Origin: Kitasatospora mediocidica KCTC 9733
GTDB lineage: Bacteria > Actinomycetota > Actinomycetes > Streptomycetales > Streptomycetaceae
Reading direction: 5' to 3'
Length of the DNA: 64,000 bases
Assembly (NCBI RefSeq): GCF_000744225.1
Contig: NZ_JQLN01000005.1
Coordinates: 2,069,001-2,133,000 of the forward strand
The first letter of the stretch is position 1; the number at the start of each line of letters is the position of its first letter. The notes beneath the pieces were generated by a model. It saw only the letters and a list, made by a program, of their open reading frames with translations. It was not told where the DNA came from and searched no databases. Positions 34,138 through 43,009 of this stretch are shown in pieces. The translations under genes were made by a program, and so were the position numbers.

Positions 34138-35166
34138 GTGGAAGCACCAGGGAACAGCGGCGGGTTCGAGGCGGCGCGCGGGCTGGTCGACGCCGACCTG
34201 ACCGTCTACAGCTGGGTGCTCGAACATCGCACCGCCGACGCCGCCGCCATCGCCGCCGCCACCGGGGTGGACCAGGAGGAGGCCGCGCGCAGCGTGGAGC
34301 GGCTGCTGGCGGCCCGCCTGCTGCACGCGGTCCCGGACGACCCCCGGGTGGTCTTCGCAGTGGCACCCGAGACCGCGACCGCGCAGCTCGCCGCGCCGGT
34401 GGAGGCCGAGATCCGCGAGCAGCAGGGCAGGCTCGCGGAGATCCGCCGCGAGCTCGACCGCTTCTCCGCCAGCTACCACCGCAGCCACTCGCCGGCCGGC
34501 ACGATGGAGCTGCTGGAGAACGTGCAGGACGTGCGCGGCACGCTCAACCAGGCCTCCGACCGCTGCCGACGCGAGGTGCTCAGCAGCCAGCCCGGTGGTG
34601 GGTCGCGCGTCCCGGAGGCGATGCAGGAGGCGCTGATCCGGGATCAGGCCATGCTGGAGCGGGGGATCCAGCTCCGCACGCTCTACCACCACACGGCCCG
34701 GTTCAACGGGCCGAGCCAGGTCTACGTCGCCGCGGCCTCGGCGCTGGGCGGCCAGTACCGCACCGCGCACGAGCTGTTCGGGCGGCTCATCGTCTTCGAC
34801 CGGGAGCTCGCCTTCATCCCTGTGCAGGACGGGAGTTGGGGGGCCATCGTGATCCGCGAGCCGTCCACGGTCGGCTATCTGTGCGAGATCTTCGAGCAGA
34901 CCTGGGACCGGGCCACCCCGTTCGTGGACGCGGCCACCCAGGGTCTTGAGGAGGTCTCCCGGGAGATCCACGAGACGATCCTGCGGCTGCTCGCGGCGGG
35001 CCACAAGGACGAGGCCATCGCCCGGCGGCTGGGCATGTCGCTGCGCACCGCCCGGCGCCATATCGCCGACATCATGGAGGAGTTGGGGGCCGCGAGCCGC
35101 TTCCAGGCGGGCGCCCAGGCGGCCGTGCGCGGGTTGCTCGACCCGGATGTGCCGATCGCGCCGTAG
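34138..35166 (+). CDS. TrmB-like/LuxR-type pathway regulator
   Basis: 342 residues from GTG 34138 with AAGGAGGG 6 bases upstream. The N-terminal 75 residues form a TrmB-like winged helix (YSWVLEHRTADAAAIAAATG, EAARSVERLLAARLLHAVP), followed by a helical linker (100-180), a middle sensory region with GRLIVFDRELAFIPVQDG and a C-terminal LuxR-type HTH: ILRLLAAGHKDEAIARRL, MSLRTARRHIADIMEELGA. This class is common as cluster-situated activators in Streptomyces. It is divergent from the precursor operon and flanks element A, so it is the first candidate to bind that box. Confidence 0.83.
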   Translation: MEAPGNSGGFEAARGLVDADLTVYSWVLEHRTADAAAIAAATGVDQEEAARSVERLLAARLLHAVPDDPRVVFAVAPETATAQLAAPVEAEIREQQGRLAEIRRELDRFSASYHRSHSPAGTMELLENVQDVRGTLNQASDRCRREVLSSQPGGGSRVPEAMQEALIRDQAMLERGIQLRTLYHHTARFNGPSQVYVAAASALGGQYRTAHELFGRLIVFDRELAFIPVQDGSWGAIVIREPSTVGYLCEIFEQTWDRATPFVDAATQGLEEVSREIHETILRLLAAGHKDEAIARRLGMSLRTARRHIADIMEELGAASRFQAGAQAAVRGLLDPDVPIAP

Positions 35167-35318
35167 GGCTCCCAGCCCGCCCGCCCGCCCGCCGCCCGTC
35201 CGCCCGCTGCCGCTGCGTCCGCGTCCCGCGAGTACGGGAGCGGACTCGCGTGACTGGTGGGGTGCGCGGGCCACCGGCATGCTTGCCCTGACCCGGTGGC
35301 GAGGAGAGGGGGACGGAC

Positions 35319-35795
35319 ATGTGGCGCGCGGCGTTCTCGATGGACGACCCGGACTCGCTCCACCTCCAGGAGCTGGCGCTCTTCCTCTCGGTCCACCTCG
35401 ACCGGGGGCCGGGCGTGCTCTGGCCCGAACACGACCACCCCGCACTGGCCGCCGCGTCCCCGCCGGACGGTGCGGCCCGGCTGGCCGCCGATCTCGGCCG
35501 GTGGACGGGCCTGCCGGCCCGAACCGGCATCGGGCTCACCGGCGACGGACAGCAGGCGGCGCCCGCACATCTGGTGATCCACCAGACGTCGGGCGCCGGA
35601 GTGTGGCACCTGCGTCGCGGCCACGGCGAGGCCGCCGAGTCCTTCCGGTACCGGCTCAGGTCCGGTGAAGTGCTCTACATACCGCCTCGCTGGGCCTACC
35701 GGGCCGAGCTGACGCCGGACGCGCGGTTTATCGCCACGCTGCTCGACAGCGCGGATCAGCCGCCCCACGAGGTGTCGCCGCAGACGCCGGCCTGA
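35319..35795 (+). CDS. Degenerate JmjC-like cupin
   Basis: 158 residues from ATG 35319 with a GAGGAGAGGGGGAC purine tract upstream. Residues 83-135 align in pattern with the core of the cluster's JmjC enzyme (HLVIHQTSGAGVWHL against IVIQAAGTKSWEV; GEVLYIPPRWAYRAEL against GELMCIPRGYWHTA). The HxD pair is missing and the distal iron-binding His is replaced (Tyr127 area), so a classical Fe(II) oxygenase is unlikely. It may be a non-catalytic partner, or bind a metal differently through His84, His88 and His97. Transcribed with the regulator gene 152 bases upstream. Confidence 0.7.
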   Translation: MWRAAFSMDDPDSLHLQELALFLSVHLDRGPGVLWPEHDHPALAAASPPDGAARLAADLGRWTGLPARTGIGLTGDGQQAAPAHLVIHQTSGAGVWHLRRGHGEAAESFRYRLRSGEVLYIPPRWAYRAELTPDARFIATLLDSADQPPHEVSPQTPA

Positions 35796-36010
35796 CCGCC
35801 GCTCGGACCGTTGGTCGTCAGGCCGGCCACCGAGTCGGTGACGTCCTGGCGGACGGCCATGAGCTTGCTGCCGCCCCCCGGCGTGCAGTCGACGACGGCG
35901 CCGGTACCGGTGCCGGTGCCGGTGCCGCCGGTCGCGGCGTAGGCGAGCGGCTGGACGGTCAGCGTGGCCGCGGCGGCGACGAGGACGGTCAGGGCAAGGC
36001 GCTTCAGCAT
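35756..36010 (-). CDS. Small secreted protein
   Basis: 84 residues from ATG 36010. A clear signal peptide (MLKRLALTVLVAAAATLTVQ...AYA-AT, cleavage near residue 26), then a TGTGTGTG stretch encoded by a short repeat, and a mature part with two cysteines (DCTPGGGSK, AGVCGDTSW). It overlaps the 3' end of the convergent cupin gene by 40 bases. Function unknown; its place at the edge of the RiPP-like cluster may be coincidental. Confidence 0.65.
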   Translation of the reverse strand: MLKRLALTVLVAAAATLTVQPLAYAATGGTGTGTGTGAVVDCTPGGGSKLMAVRQDVTDSVAGLTTNGPSGGQAGVCGDTSWGG

Positions 36011-36218
36011 GGTTCCCCCGCGAAGTAGTGGCTCGGCCTGTGTTGCCGGCAGGCCGTGCACCGGTGTGTGGTGTTACGGCCAACCATGGCCCAGTCCGGC
36101 GTGATCCGCTGGGAGAAAGCCCCTCACCATGGTGCGTGACCGCAAAATGAAGGGGTGACAATCCGGACGTCCCGGTATAGACCAACGCATCCGGCGAGTC
36201 CACCCGGACCCGGACATG

Positions 36219-36258
36219 GCTCCGGTCCCGCACCGCCGGCGCGGTGCGGGACCGGAGC
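36219..36258 (-). terminator. Terminator after the pfkB-like gene
   Basis: A perfect 17-base stem (36219-36235 with 36242-36258; GCTCCGGTCCCGCACCG and complement) with a 6-base loop lies just downstream of the stop of the kinase gene, ending the seven-gene minus-strand operon. Confidence 0.82.
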
Positions 36259-36264
36259 GGGGTG

Positions 36265-37248
36265 TCAGCTCAGCGGCTGCAGGACCGGCGCGATGCCGCG
36301 GGCGGCCTCGGCGCCGTAGCCGGCTTCGAGGCGCGCGAGCAGGCCGGCCGGGGTGAGGGTGTACTCCTGGGGGCCCACGGTCTCCAGGGCCTCGGTGGCC
36401 AGGACGCAGCCGAGCCGGGCGGCGTCCTGTGCGGGGAGCCGGTGGCTGATGCCGGCGAGGAAGCCGGCCCGGAAGGCGTCGCCGACGCCGGTGGGTTCGG
36501 CGACGGCCTCGGTGGGGACGGCCGGGATCCGCAACGGGTCCTGGTCGCGGAGTTCGATGCGGACGCCGTCCGCACCGAGGGTGGTGACCCAGGCCCCGAC
36601 CCGGGCCAGCACGTCGGCGCGTTCCCAGTCGGCCCGCTCCAGCAGCAGGGCCGACTCGTACGCGTTGGTGAACAGCCAGTCGGCCCCCTCCACCAGGTCG
36701 CGCACCTCCGCCTTGTCGAGGCGGGCGAGTTGCTGGGACGGGTCGGCGGCGAACGGGACGCCCAGCTCGCGGCAGTCCGCGGTGTGCCGCAGCATCGCGG
36801 CGGGGTCGTTCGGTGAGACGAGGACCAGGTCGAGTGCTCCCGCGTGCTCGACCACCTGGTGGAGGCTGATCTCGCGCGCCTCCGACATCGCCCCGGTGTA
36901 GAAGGAGGCGATCTGGTTCATGTCCTCGTCGGTGGTGCACATGAACCGGGCGGTCTGCCGCAGCGCGGAGACGTGCACCTCGTCGGTGTTGACGCCGTGC
37001 GCGTCGAGCCAACTCCGGTACTCGGCGAAGTCGTTGCCCACGGCTCCGACGAGCAGCGGGTTCAGGCCGAGGCTGCCGAGGCCGAAGGCGATGTTGGCCG
37101 CCACGCCGCCGCGGCGGACCTCCAGGTCGTCGACCAGGAAGGAGAGCGAGACCTTGTCCAGCTGGTCCGTGAGCAGCTGGTCGGTGAAGCGCCCGGGGAA
37201 GTTCATCAGATGATCGGTGGCGATGGATCCGGTGACCGCGATGCGCAC
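36265..37248 (-). CDS. PfkB-family kinase, probable adenosine kinase
   Basis: 327 residues from ATG 37248. The opening MRIAVTGSIATDHLMNFPGR and the VSLSFLVDDLEVRRGGVAANIAFGL segment match the actinobacterial adenosine kinase branch of the PfkB family; the second PfkB signature is TEAVAEPTGVGDAFRAGFLAG near residue 235-255, with the catalytic Asp in GVGDAF. Adenosine kinase removes the adenosine made from S-adenosylhomocysteine. Together with the adjacent S-adenosylmethionine synthetase and methyltransferase it appears to support methyl-group turnover in this pathway. No S-adenosylhomocysteine hydrolase is present nearby. Confidence 0.85.
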   Translation of the reverse strand: MRIAVTGSIATDHLMNFPGRFTDQLLTDQLDKVSLSFLVDDLEVRRGGVAANIAFGLGSLGLNPLLVGAVGNDFAEYRSWLDAHGVNTDEVHVSALRQTARFMCTTDEDMNQIASFYTGAMSEAREISLHQVVEHAGALDLVLVSPNDPAAMLRHTADCRELGVPFAADPSQQLARLDKAEVRDLVEGADWLFTNAYESALLLERADWERADVLARVGAWVTTLGADGVRIELRDQDPLRIPAVPTEAVAEPTGVGDAFRAGFLAGISHRLPAQDAARLGCVLATEALETVGPQEYTLTPAGLLARLEAGYGAEAARGIAPVLQPLS

Positions 37249-37301
37249 GCGTTCGCTCCTGTTCGGCTGCGGGGCGGGGCGGGGGCGGGGCAGGGGGCGG
37301 A

Positions 37302-38495
37302 TCAGAGACCGGCGGCCTTCTTCAGCTGCTCGGCGCGGTCGGTGCGCTCCCAGGTGAAGTCCGCGTCCTCACGCCCGAAGTGGCCGTAGGCGGCGGTCTT
37401 GGCATAGATCGGCCGCAGCAGGTCCAGGTCGCGGATGATCGCGGCCGGGCGAAGGTCGAAGACCTCGGTGACGGCCTTCTGGATGTCCAGGACGGGGACG
37501 CTCTCGGTGCCGAAGGTCTCCACGAACAGGCCCACCGGCTCGGCCTTGCCGATCGCGTACGCGACCTGGACCTCGGCGCGGTGGGCGAGGCCCGCGGCGA
37601 CGATGTTCTTGGCGACCCAGCGCATCGCGTAGGCGGCCGAGCGGTCGACCTTGGACGGGTCCTTGCCGGAGAAGGCGCCGCCGCCGTGCCGGGCCATGCC
37701 GCCGTAGGTGTCGATGATGATCTTGCGACCGGTCAGACCGGCGTCGCCCATCGGGCCGCCGACCTCGAAACGTCCGGTCGGGTTGACCAGCAGCCGGTAG
37801 TCGGAGGTGTCGATCGCCAGGTCCGCGAGCTCCGGCTCCACGACGAACTGGCGGATGTCGGGGGTCAGCAGGGAGTCGAGGTCGATGTCGCTGGCGTGCT
37901 GCGAGGAGACCACGACGGTGTCCAGCCGGACCGCCTTGTCGCCGTCGTACTCGATGGTGACCTGGGTCTTGCCGTCGGGCCGCAGGTAGGGGATGGTCCC
38001 GTTCTTGCGCACCTCGGAGAGCCGGCGGGAGAGCCGGTGCGCCAGCGTGATCGGCAGCGGCATCAGCTCGGGGGTCTCGTCGCTGGCGTAGCCGAACATC
38101 AGGCCCTGGTCGCCGGCGCCCTGACGGTCCAGCAGGTCGTCGTCACCCTCGACACGCGACTCGTACGCGGTGTCGACGCCCTGCGCGATGTCGGGCGACT
38201 GCGCGCCGATGGACACCGAGACGCCGCAGGAGGCGCCGTCGAAGCCCTTCTTGGAGCTGTCGTAGCCGATCTCCAGGATCTTCTGCCGGACGAGCTGTGC
38301 GATCGGCGCGTAGGCCTTCGTCGTCACCTCGCCGGCGATGTGCACGAGGCCGGTGGTGATCAGCGTCTCCACGGCGACCCGCGAGGTGGGGTCCTCGCTC
38401 AGCAGGGCGTCGAGGATGGTGTCGCTGATCTGGTCGGCGATCTTGTCGGGGTGACCCTCGGTGACGGACTCCGAGGTGAACAGGCGGCGGGACAT
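37302..38495 (-). CDS. metK: S-adenosylmethionine synthetase
   Basis: 397 residues, full length for the family. Canonical motifs: TEGHPDKIADQISDTILD near the start, GAGDQGLMFGYA (about 128-139) and GGGAFSGKDPSKVDRSAAY (about 275-293). It makes S-adenosylmethionine from methionine and ATP. Most Streptomyces have a housekeeping metK near priA; its position here between a methyltransferase and an adenosine kinase suggests a pathway-dedicated copy. Co-directional, 53 bases from pfkB and 37 from the methyltransferase. Confidence 0.95.
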   Translation of the reverse strand: MSRRLFTSESVTEGHPDKIADQISDTILDALLSEDPTSRVAVETLITTGLVHIAGEVTTKAYAPIAQLVRQKILEIGYDSSKKGFDGASCGVSVSIGAQSPDIAQGVDTAYESRVEGDDDLLDRQGAGDQGLMFGYASDETPELMPLPITLAHRLSRRLSEVRKNGTIPYLRPDGKTQVTIEYDGDKAVRLDTVVVSSQHASDIDLDSLLTPDIRQFVVEPELADLAIDTSDYRLLVNPTGRFEVGGPMGDAGLTGRKIIIDTYGGMARHGGGAFSGKDPSKVDRSAAYAMRWVAKNIVAAGLAHRAEVQVAYAIGKAEPVGLFVETFGTESVPVLDIQKAVTEVFDLRPAAIIRDLDLLRPIYAKTAAYGHFGREDADFTWERTDRAEQLKKAAGL

Positions 38496-38532
38496 CGGTT
38501 CTCCTGGCGACTTGGCTGCGACGGGACGGTGG

Positions 38533-39552
38533 TCAGTTGGCCTTGCGCGACTGCGGCTGCGCGACGAGGAGCTGGGTGTCCAGCGGGAGCCCGTGCACGG
38601 CGGTGAGGTCGAAGCCGGCCCGCTCCAGCAGGTCGCGGTACTGCGAGGTGGTGCGCTCGGTGCCGCCGGCGATGGTCAGCATGTGGACGTCGAACCAGGC
38701 GGCCAGCGAGGCCGAGCCGTCGTCGGGGATGACCCGCTCGACGATCAGCAGCGCGCCGTCCTCCGGCATGGCCTCGCGGATGCGCGCCAGCACGTCCACG
38801 CACTTGTCGTCGTCGCGGCCGTGCAGCACCCGGGACAGCAGGTAGACGTCGCCGCCCGCCGGGACCTTGTCGTAGTAGTCGCCCCAGGCGTAGTCGACGC
38901 GGTCGCCGACGCTCGTGGTCGCGAGCTCGGTGCGGGCCGCCTCCACCACGTGCTGGGCGTCGAAGAGGATGCCGCGGGCGTCGGGCTGGGCGCGCAGCAC
39001 GGTGGCGAGCAGGGCGCCGTTGCCGCCCGCGATGTCCACCACGGTGCGGGCCCGGCTGAAGTCGTGCAGCGAGGGGATCGGCTCGAAGAAGGCGGAGCTG
39101 GCGGCCATCGCGCGGTCGAACTTGGCGGTCAGCTCGGGGGACTGGGCGAAGTACGGGTACATGGCCGCGCCGTGCAGGGCCTCGAAGCCGTTCTGCCCGG
39201 TCCGCACGGTGTGCAGCAGGTTGCCCCAGCCCGCGTAGAACTCCTCGCCGTAGAGCAGGGCGAGGTCGCGCATCGAGCCGTGCTCCTGGGTGCGCAGCTC
39301 GGCGCCGGCCTCGGTGGTGCGGTAGGCGCCGTCGGCGTCGGCGGTGACGATGCCGAGCTCGGAGAGGAAGCGCAGCAGGCGGGCCAGCGACGGCTCGTCG
39401 GTGCCGGTGCGGCCGGCCAGGTCGGTGGAGGTCAGCGGGCCGGTCGCCAGGTGGTCGGCGAGCTCGAGCTTGGCGGCGACGTAGACGGCCTGAGAGGCCC
39501 AGTAGCCGGTCATCAGGTCCAGAACCCGGCGTGCGGGGGCGGTCTCGCTCAT
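38533..39552 (-). CDS. O-methyltransferase (AdoMet-dependent, Methyltransf_2 type)
   Basis: 339 residues from ATG 39552; the frame before it is a shadow of the next gene. N-terminal winged-helix dimerisation domain (LDLMTGYWASQAVYVAAKLE, ADHLATGP, LLRFLSELGIV) and a C-terminal methyltransferase domain with the AdoMet motif VVDIAGGNGALLATVL (about 166-181) and VYLLSRVLHGRDDDKC, the usual position of the catalytic His. The family methylates hydroxyls (occasionally carboxylates) of small secondary metabolites. Substrate is unknown; product is likely made by the upstream FAD or di-iron enzyme. Confidence 0.87.
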   Translation of the reverse strand: MSETAPARRVLDLMTGYWASQAVYVAAKLELADHLATGPLTSTDLAGRTGTDEPSLARLLRFLSELGIVTADADGAYRTTEAGAELRTQEHGSMRDLALLYGEEFYAGWGNLLHTVRTGQNGFEALHGAAMYPYFAQSPELTAKFDRAMAASSAFFEPIPSLHDFSRARTVVDIAGGNGALLATVLRAQPDARGILFDAQHVVEAARTELATTSVGDRVDYAWGDYYDKVPAGGDVYLLSRVLHGRDDDKCVDVLARIREAMPEDGALLIVERVIPDDGSASLAAWFDVHMLTIAGGTERTTSQYRDLLERAGFDLTAVHGLPLDTQLLVAQPQSRKAN

Positions 39553-39602
39553 TACTGCTGTCTCCTTGGAGAAGGGCCGGGTGTCGGGGAAGGGGTAGGA
39601 CT

Positions 39603-41543
39603 TCAGGCCAGCGCGAGAGTGCGCCGGTGCAGGTTCTCCACGCCGGTGCGCAGGCAGCCGCGGGCGATGGCGTCGCCCTGGATCAGCGTGCGGGAGCCCA
39701 CGTGCGGGCGGGCGCCGATGGCGGTGACCCACTGGACTGACTCCACCGGCGGGCCGTAGGAGAAGCGGCCGCGGTGGGCGGTGCCGGAGGCGTCCAGCAG
39801 CCGGAAGCTGGTCTCGGCGACGTCGATGCCGCCGGTCTCGTAGCCGGGGCCGTCGGCGTTCGGGATGGTGTGCGGACGGCAGCCGCCGGCCGCCAGCAGC
39901 CCGCTCAGCAGGGGGTCGGTGGCCCGCCGGATGTCGGTGAGCGCGAGGTGCGCCTCGATCAGCGAGTCGACCACCAGCGGTGCTTCGTCGACGTCGCCGG
40001 AGGAGACCAGGAACCGGCCGGTCGCCGCGTCCGCCTCGACCCGCATCCGCGGGCCGACCATCCGGACCACCCCGGCGGTGACGAGGGCTTCGAGCTCCTC
40101 GACCCGGGAGGCCGGCGGGCCGCTGGCGAGGAAGTTGTTGAGGCCGCTGAACCAGCGGTCGACGTGGTCGCGGTAGGAGGTGCCCCGGATCCCCTGGTGG
40201 GAGACCACCTGCCGGATCTCGTCGCGCAGGTCGCGCATGATCGCCGCGGTCGCCTTGAACGGGCTCCCGGCGGGGCCGACCTGGGACTGCTCCATGTCCC
40301 AGCGCAGCCGGTCGGCCACCCACTCCTGGTACTCGGCGCGGTCGGCGAACCGCCGGTCGAGGTTGGGCCGGTCGATCTTCTCCCAGCTCCAGTGCGTCGA
40401 GCTGTCGGGGAACCGCCCGGCTATCAGGGCGGTCATCTCCGGGCTGTCCCACTCCAGGGCGCAGTACGCCGTCAGGAACTCCTCGCGCTCGGCCTCCGTC
40501 GCCCCGCTCAGCAGGCTGCGGTAGTAGACGAAGCCGACCTCCTTGGCGACGTACGGCCACAGGTCACGCTTGAAGTCGGTCTCGCCGCGCCCGGCGTCGC
40601 GCCGCAGCACGGCGATCACGTCGGCGGTCAGGAAGCGCGGCACGTAGCGCGGGACGATCTCCAGGTGCACCTCGGCGCGCGCGGTGTACGGCAGTCCGCG
40701 TCCCGACCCCGCGTACAGGATCGGCTCCCGGCCCGAGGGGAGGTAGCGCAGCGCGCCGTCCTCGTCCCGCTCGAAGCGGCCGCCGCGCTCCTGGGTCAGC
40801 AGCGTCACGTAGTCGAAGAAGCTCAGGCCCAGGCCGCGGACGGCCACCGGCTCGCCCGCGCGGAACGCGGAGAGGTCGGTCTCGGCCGGACTGGCGGGTG
40901 CCTGGTAGGTCAGCCCGTGCTCGGCGGCGAACCGCTCGAACTCCTGCTGCCCCTTGGTGGGAGCGACGTCGAAGTGCCCCTGGGCCAGGACCACGGAGTC
41001 GACCGTCAGCGGCTCGTCGCCGTTCTCCAGCCGCAGCCGCTGGGTGCCGTCCTCCAGGTCCTCCAGGGCCACCGCGCGGGTGCGGTGGAACCGGACGGTG
41101 ATCTCGGACGGCGCGTTGGCAATGATGTGGTCCAGCGCCCAGCCGAGGTAGGCGCCGTTGAACGCCCGGCTGCCGTAGGACCACGGCAGCATTCCGGCGG
41201 CCTCCGCACGGGCCGCGTCGCTGACGCCCTCGACGTGGCCCTCGGTCACCATCCGGGCCCACTGGTACTGGGTCGGCCCGGTGACGATCGGGCCCTCGCA
41301 GGGGACCGACTCGTCGGTGAAGACCGTGACGTCGGAGGCCACGGTGTTCATCAGGAGCGAGCGGTTCTGCTCCTCCTTCCAGACCCGGCCGCCGCCGGCC
41401 GGGAAGGGGTCGATCAGGTGGACCTCGACCGGGACCCCCGGTGCGAGGAGCGGGGCGTTGACGCAGAGGCGTTCGAGCGCCACGACGCCGCGCGGCCCCG
41501 CGCCCACGATGCCGACACGGATGACCGGCTGACCGACTGCCAC
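39603..41543 (-). CDS. Large FAD/NAD(P)-binding oxidoreductase
   Basis: 646 residues from GTG 41543, with AAAGGA 8 bases upstream. The N-terminal Rossmann motif VGIVGAGPRGVVALERL binds FAD; a second dinucleotide region lies around VVLAQGHFDVAP and VRGLGLSFFDYVTLL. It fits the FAD-NAD(P)-binding (NAD_binding_9) family, whose members are related in plan to ornithine/lysine N-hydroxylases but are longer and mostly uncharacterised. In this operon it could oxidise the methylaspartate-type amino acid at nitrogen or carbon. That step is inference from context. Confidence 0.8.
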   Translation of the reverse strand: MAVGQPVIRVGIVGAGPRGVVALERLCVNAPLLAPGVPVEVHLIDPFPAGGGRVWKEEQNRSLLMNTVASDVTVFTDESVPCEGPIVTGPTQYQWARMVTEGHVEGVSDAARAEAAGMLPWSYGSRAFNGAYLGWALDHIIANAPSEITVRFHRTRAVALEDLEDGTQRLRLENGDEPLTVDSVVLAQGHFDVAPTKGQQEFERFAAEHGLTYQAPASPAETDLSAFRAGEPVAVRGLGLSFFDYVTLLTQERGGRFERDEDGALRYLPSGREPILYAGSGRGLPYTARAEVHLEIVPRYVPRFLTADVIAVLRRDAGRGETDFKRDLWPYVAKEVGFVYYRSLLSGATEAEREEFLTAYCALEWDSPEMTALIAGRFPDSSTHWSWEKIDRPNLDRRFADRAEYQEWVADRLRWDMEQSQVGPAGSPFKATAAIMRDLRDEIRQVVSHQGIRGTSYRDHVDRWFSGLNNFLASGPPASRVEELEALVTAGVVRMVGPRMRVEADAATGRFLVSSGDVDEAPLVVDSLIEAHLALTDIRRATDPLLSGLLAAGGCRPHTIPNADGPGYETGGIDVAETSFRLLDASGTAHRGRFSYGPPVESVQWVTAIGARPHVGSRTLIQGDAIARGCLRTGVENLHRRTLALA

Positions 41544-41602
41544 TGGTGCGTCCTTTCCTTCTGGGGTCTGTTCCGCCGACGCGTGCGCCGCACCGGGCCG
41601 CG

Positions 41603-43009
41603 TCACTGCAGAAGCCCGTTCGCGCCGGCTTCGCCGAAGAGCTGGGGGAAGTAGTCGATGTCCAGCTGGAGGGCCTCGAAGAGGTCCTCCGCGCTGGTCC
41701 CGCCCGGCCGTCCGACGGCGAGCAGGCGCTCGTTGCGCGCCACGCTCTCCGGCGACAACGGCAGGTTGCCGTGCGACTGGTAGCGGATCGCGCCCTCGAA
41801 GTCGCGGCGCGGGATGATCGCGGAGTGGGCGTGTCGGCTGGCGCTGAACGGGATGTCCAGCCGCCCGGCGGCGAACGCCGTCACGATGCCGTTGTGCAGG
41901 TTGCGGGCGGCCAGCACCGGCTCCACGATCTCGGCGACCTCGCGGCAGATCCACCGCTGCTCCTCGGCCACCGCCTCCTCGTCCACCGGGATGAACGACA
42001 GCAGCGAGGAGTTGGCGATGTCGGCCAGCCGCAGCCCGGCGGCGTTGGCCTCGGCGTCGGGGATGCCGAAGGCCTCCTGGTAGGTCTTGGTGATCATCTT
42101 CGAGGCGCCGCCGAGGCGTGCGGTCAGCGCCCCGAAGAAGATCAACTGTTCGGCGTGGCGGCGTTCACGGGGGAAGACCCCCATGAACTCGTGCAGCACG
42201 GCGTGCGTCTGCACCTCGGCCGGCAGGTAGCGGGCGGCCAGCTCGTGGACGGCGCGCAACGCGGCGACGTCCTGGGTGAGATGACCGCTCTGCGGGTACG
42301 AGACGGAGATGCAGCGCACGCCCTCGGCGGCCGCCGCGACGGCCTCCAGCACGCTCACCGCCAGGCTGATCGACGGCGGCACCAGGACGGCGGTGAGGGT
42401 GCCGAACAGCTCCCGGTCCACCACGGTGCCCAGCCTGGCCAACTCGCCGCACACCGCGTCGACTTCGGACCAGGCCGCGAGCGAGTGGGCCAGCGGCACG
42501 TCCTTGGAGTACGGCAGGTTGTAGGAGATGCCGCCGCCCTCGAAGGAGGTGATGCCGGAGGCGACCGAGACCTGGAACAGCGCGCGCGGGTCGGGCGAGC
42601 CGTGCCTGATCTCCATCGGTGCCGCCACCGACTCGTTCAACTCCCGTCCACGTTCGAAGCCGTGGGTGACCAGCGGATACCCGTTGAGGGTGCGCGGGTC
42701 GGTCTTCAGGGCCCGCGCGGCGTTGTCGAACCGGCAGAGCCGGGTGTGCGAGTCGATGGTCAGGGTCAGGATGTCCGGCCGGCCCTCGCGTTCGAGGTGG
42801 GCGAGCAGGGCCGCCATCTCCTGGTGGCCGCCGACCCCGCAGCGCGGCTGCAGGGCGACCCGCCCGGCGAGCCGGGCGTTCTGCAGCACCTCGGCCGCCG
42901 TGGGCTTGCCCAACTGCGTGATGTAGCGGGCCGATTCCTCCAGGGACGGCAGCCCGGGCACGGTCACCGCCTCGGCCCGCAGGCCGAGGGCGTCGAGGTC
43001 GGCCGTCAT
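41603..43009 (-). CDS. Glutamate mutase (methylaspartate mutase) E subunit
   Basis: 468 residues from ATG 43009, overlapping the stop of the small subunit gene by ATGA. The segments LQPRCGVGGHQEMAALL, TLTIDSHTRLCRFDNA, LNGYPLVTHG and ISYNLPYSKDVPLAHS are hallmarks of the TIM-barrel E (epsilon) subunit, which holds glutamate over adenosylcobalamin. The enzyme rearranges L-glutamate to (2S,3S)-3-methylaspartate. In streptomycetes such genes mark specialised pathways that use methylaspartate or related units rather than glutamate fermentation. Confidence 0.92.
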   Translation of the reverse strand: MTADLDALGLRAEAVTVPGLPSLEESARYITQLGKPTAAEVLQNARLAGRVALQPRCGVGGHQEMAALLAHLEREGRPDILTLTIDSHTRLCRFDNAARALKTDPRTLNGYPLVTHGFERGRELNESVAAPMEIRHGSPDPRALFQVSVASGITSFEGGGISYNLPYSKDVPLAHSLAAWSEVDAVCGELARLGTVVDRELFGTLTAVLVPPSISLAVSVLEAVAAAAEGVRCISVSYPQSGHLTQDVAALRAVHELAARYLPAEVQTHAVLHEFMGVFPRERRHAEQLIFFGALTARLGGASKMITKTYQEAFGIPDAEANAAGLRLADIANSSLLSFIPVDEEAVAEEQRWICREVAEIVEPVLAARNLHNGIVTAFAAGRLDIPFSASRHAHSAIIPRRDFEGAIRYQSHGNLPLSPESVARNERLLAVGRPGGTSAEDLFEALQLDIDYFPQLFGEAGANGLLQ

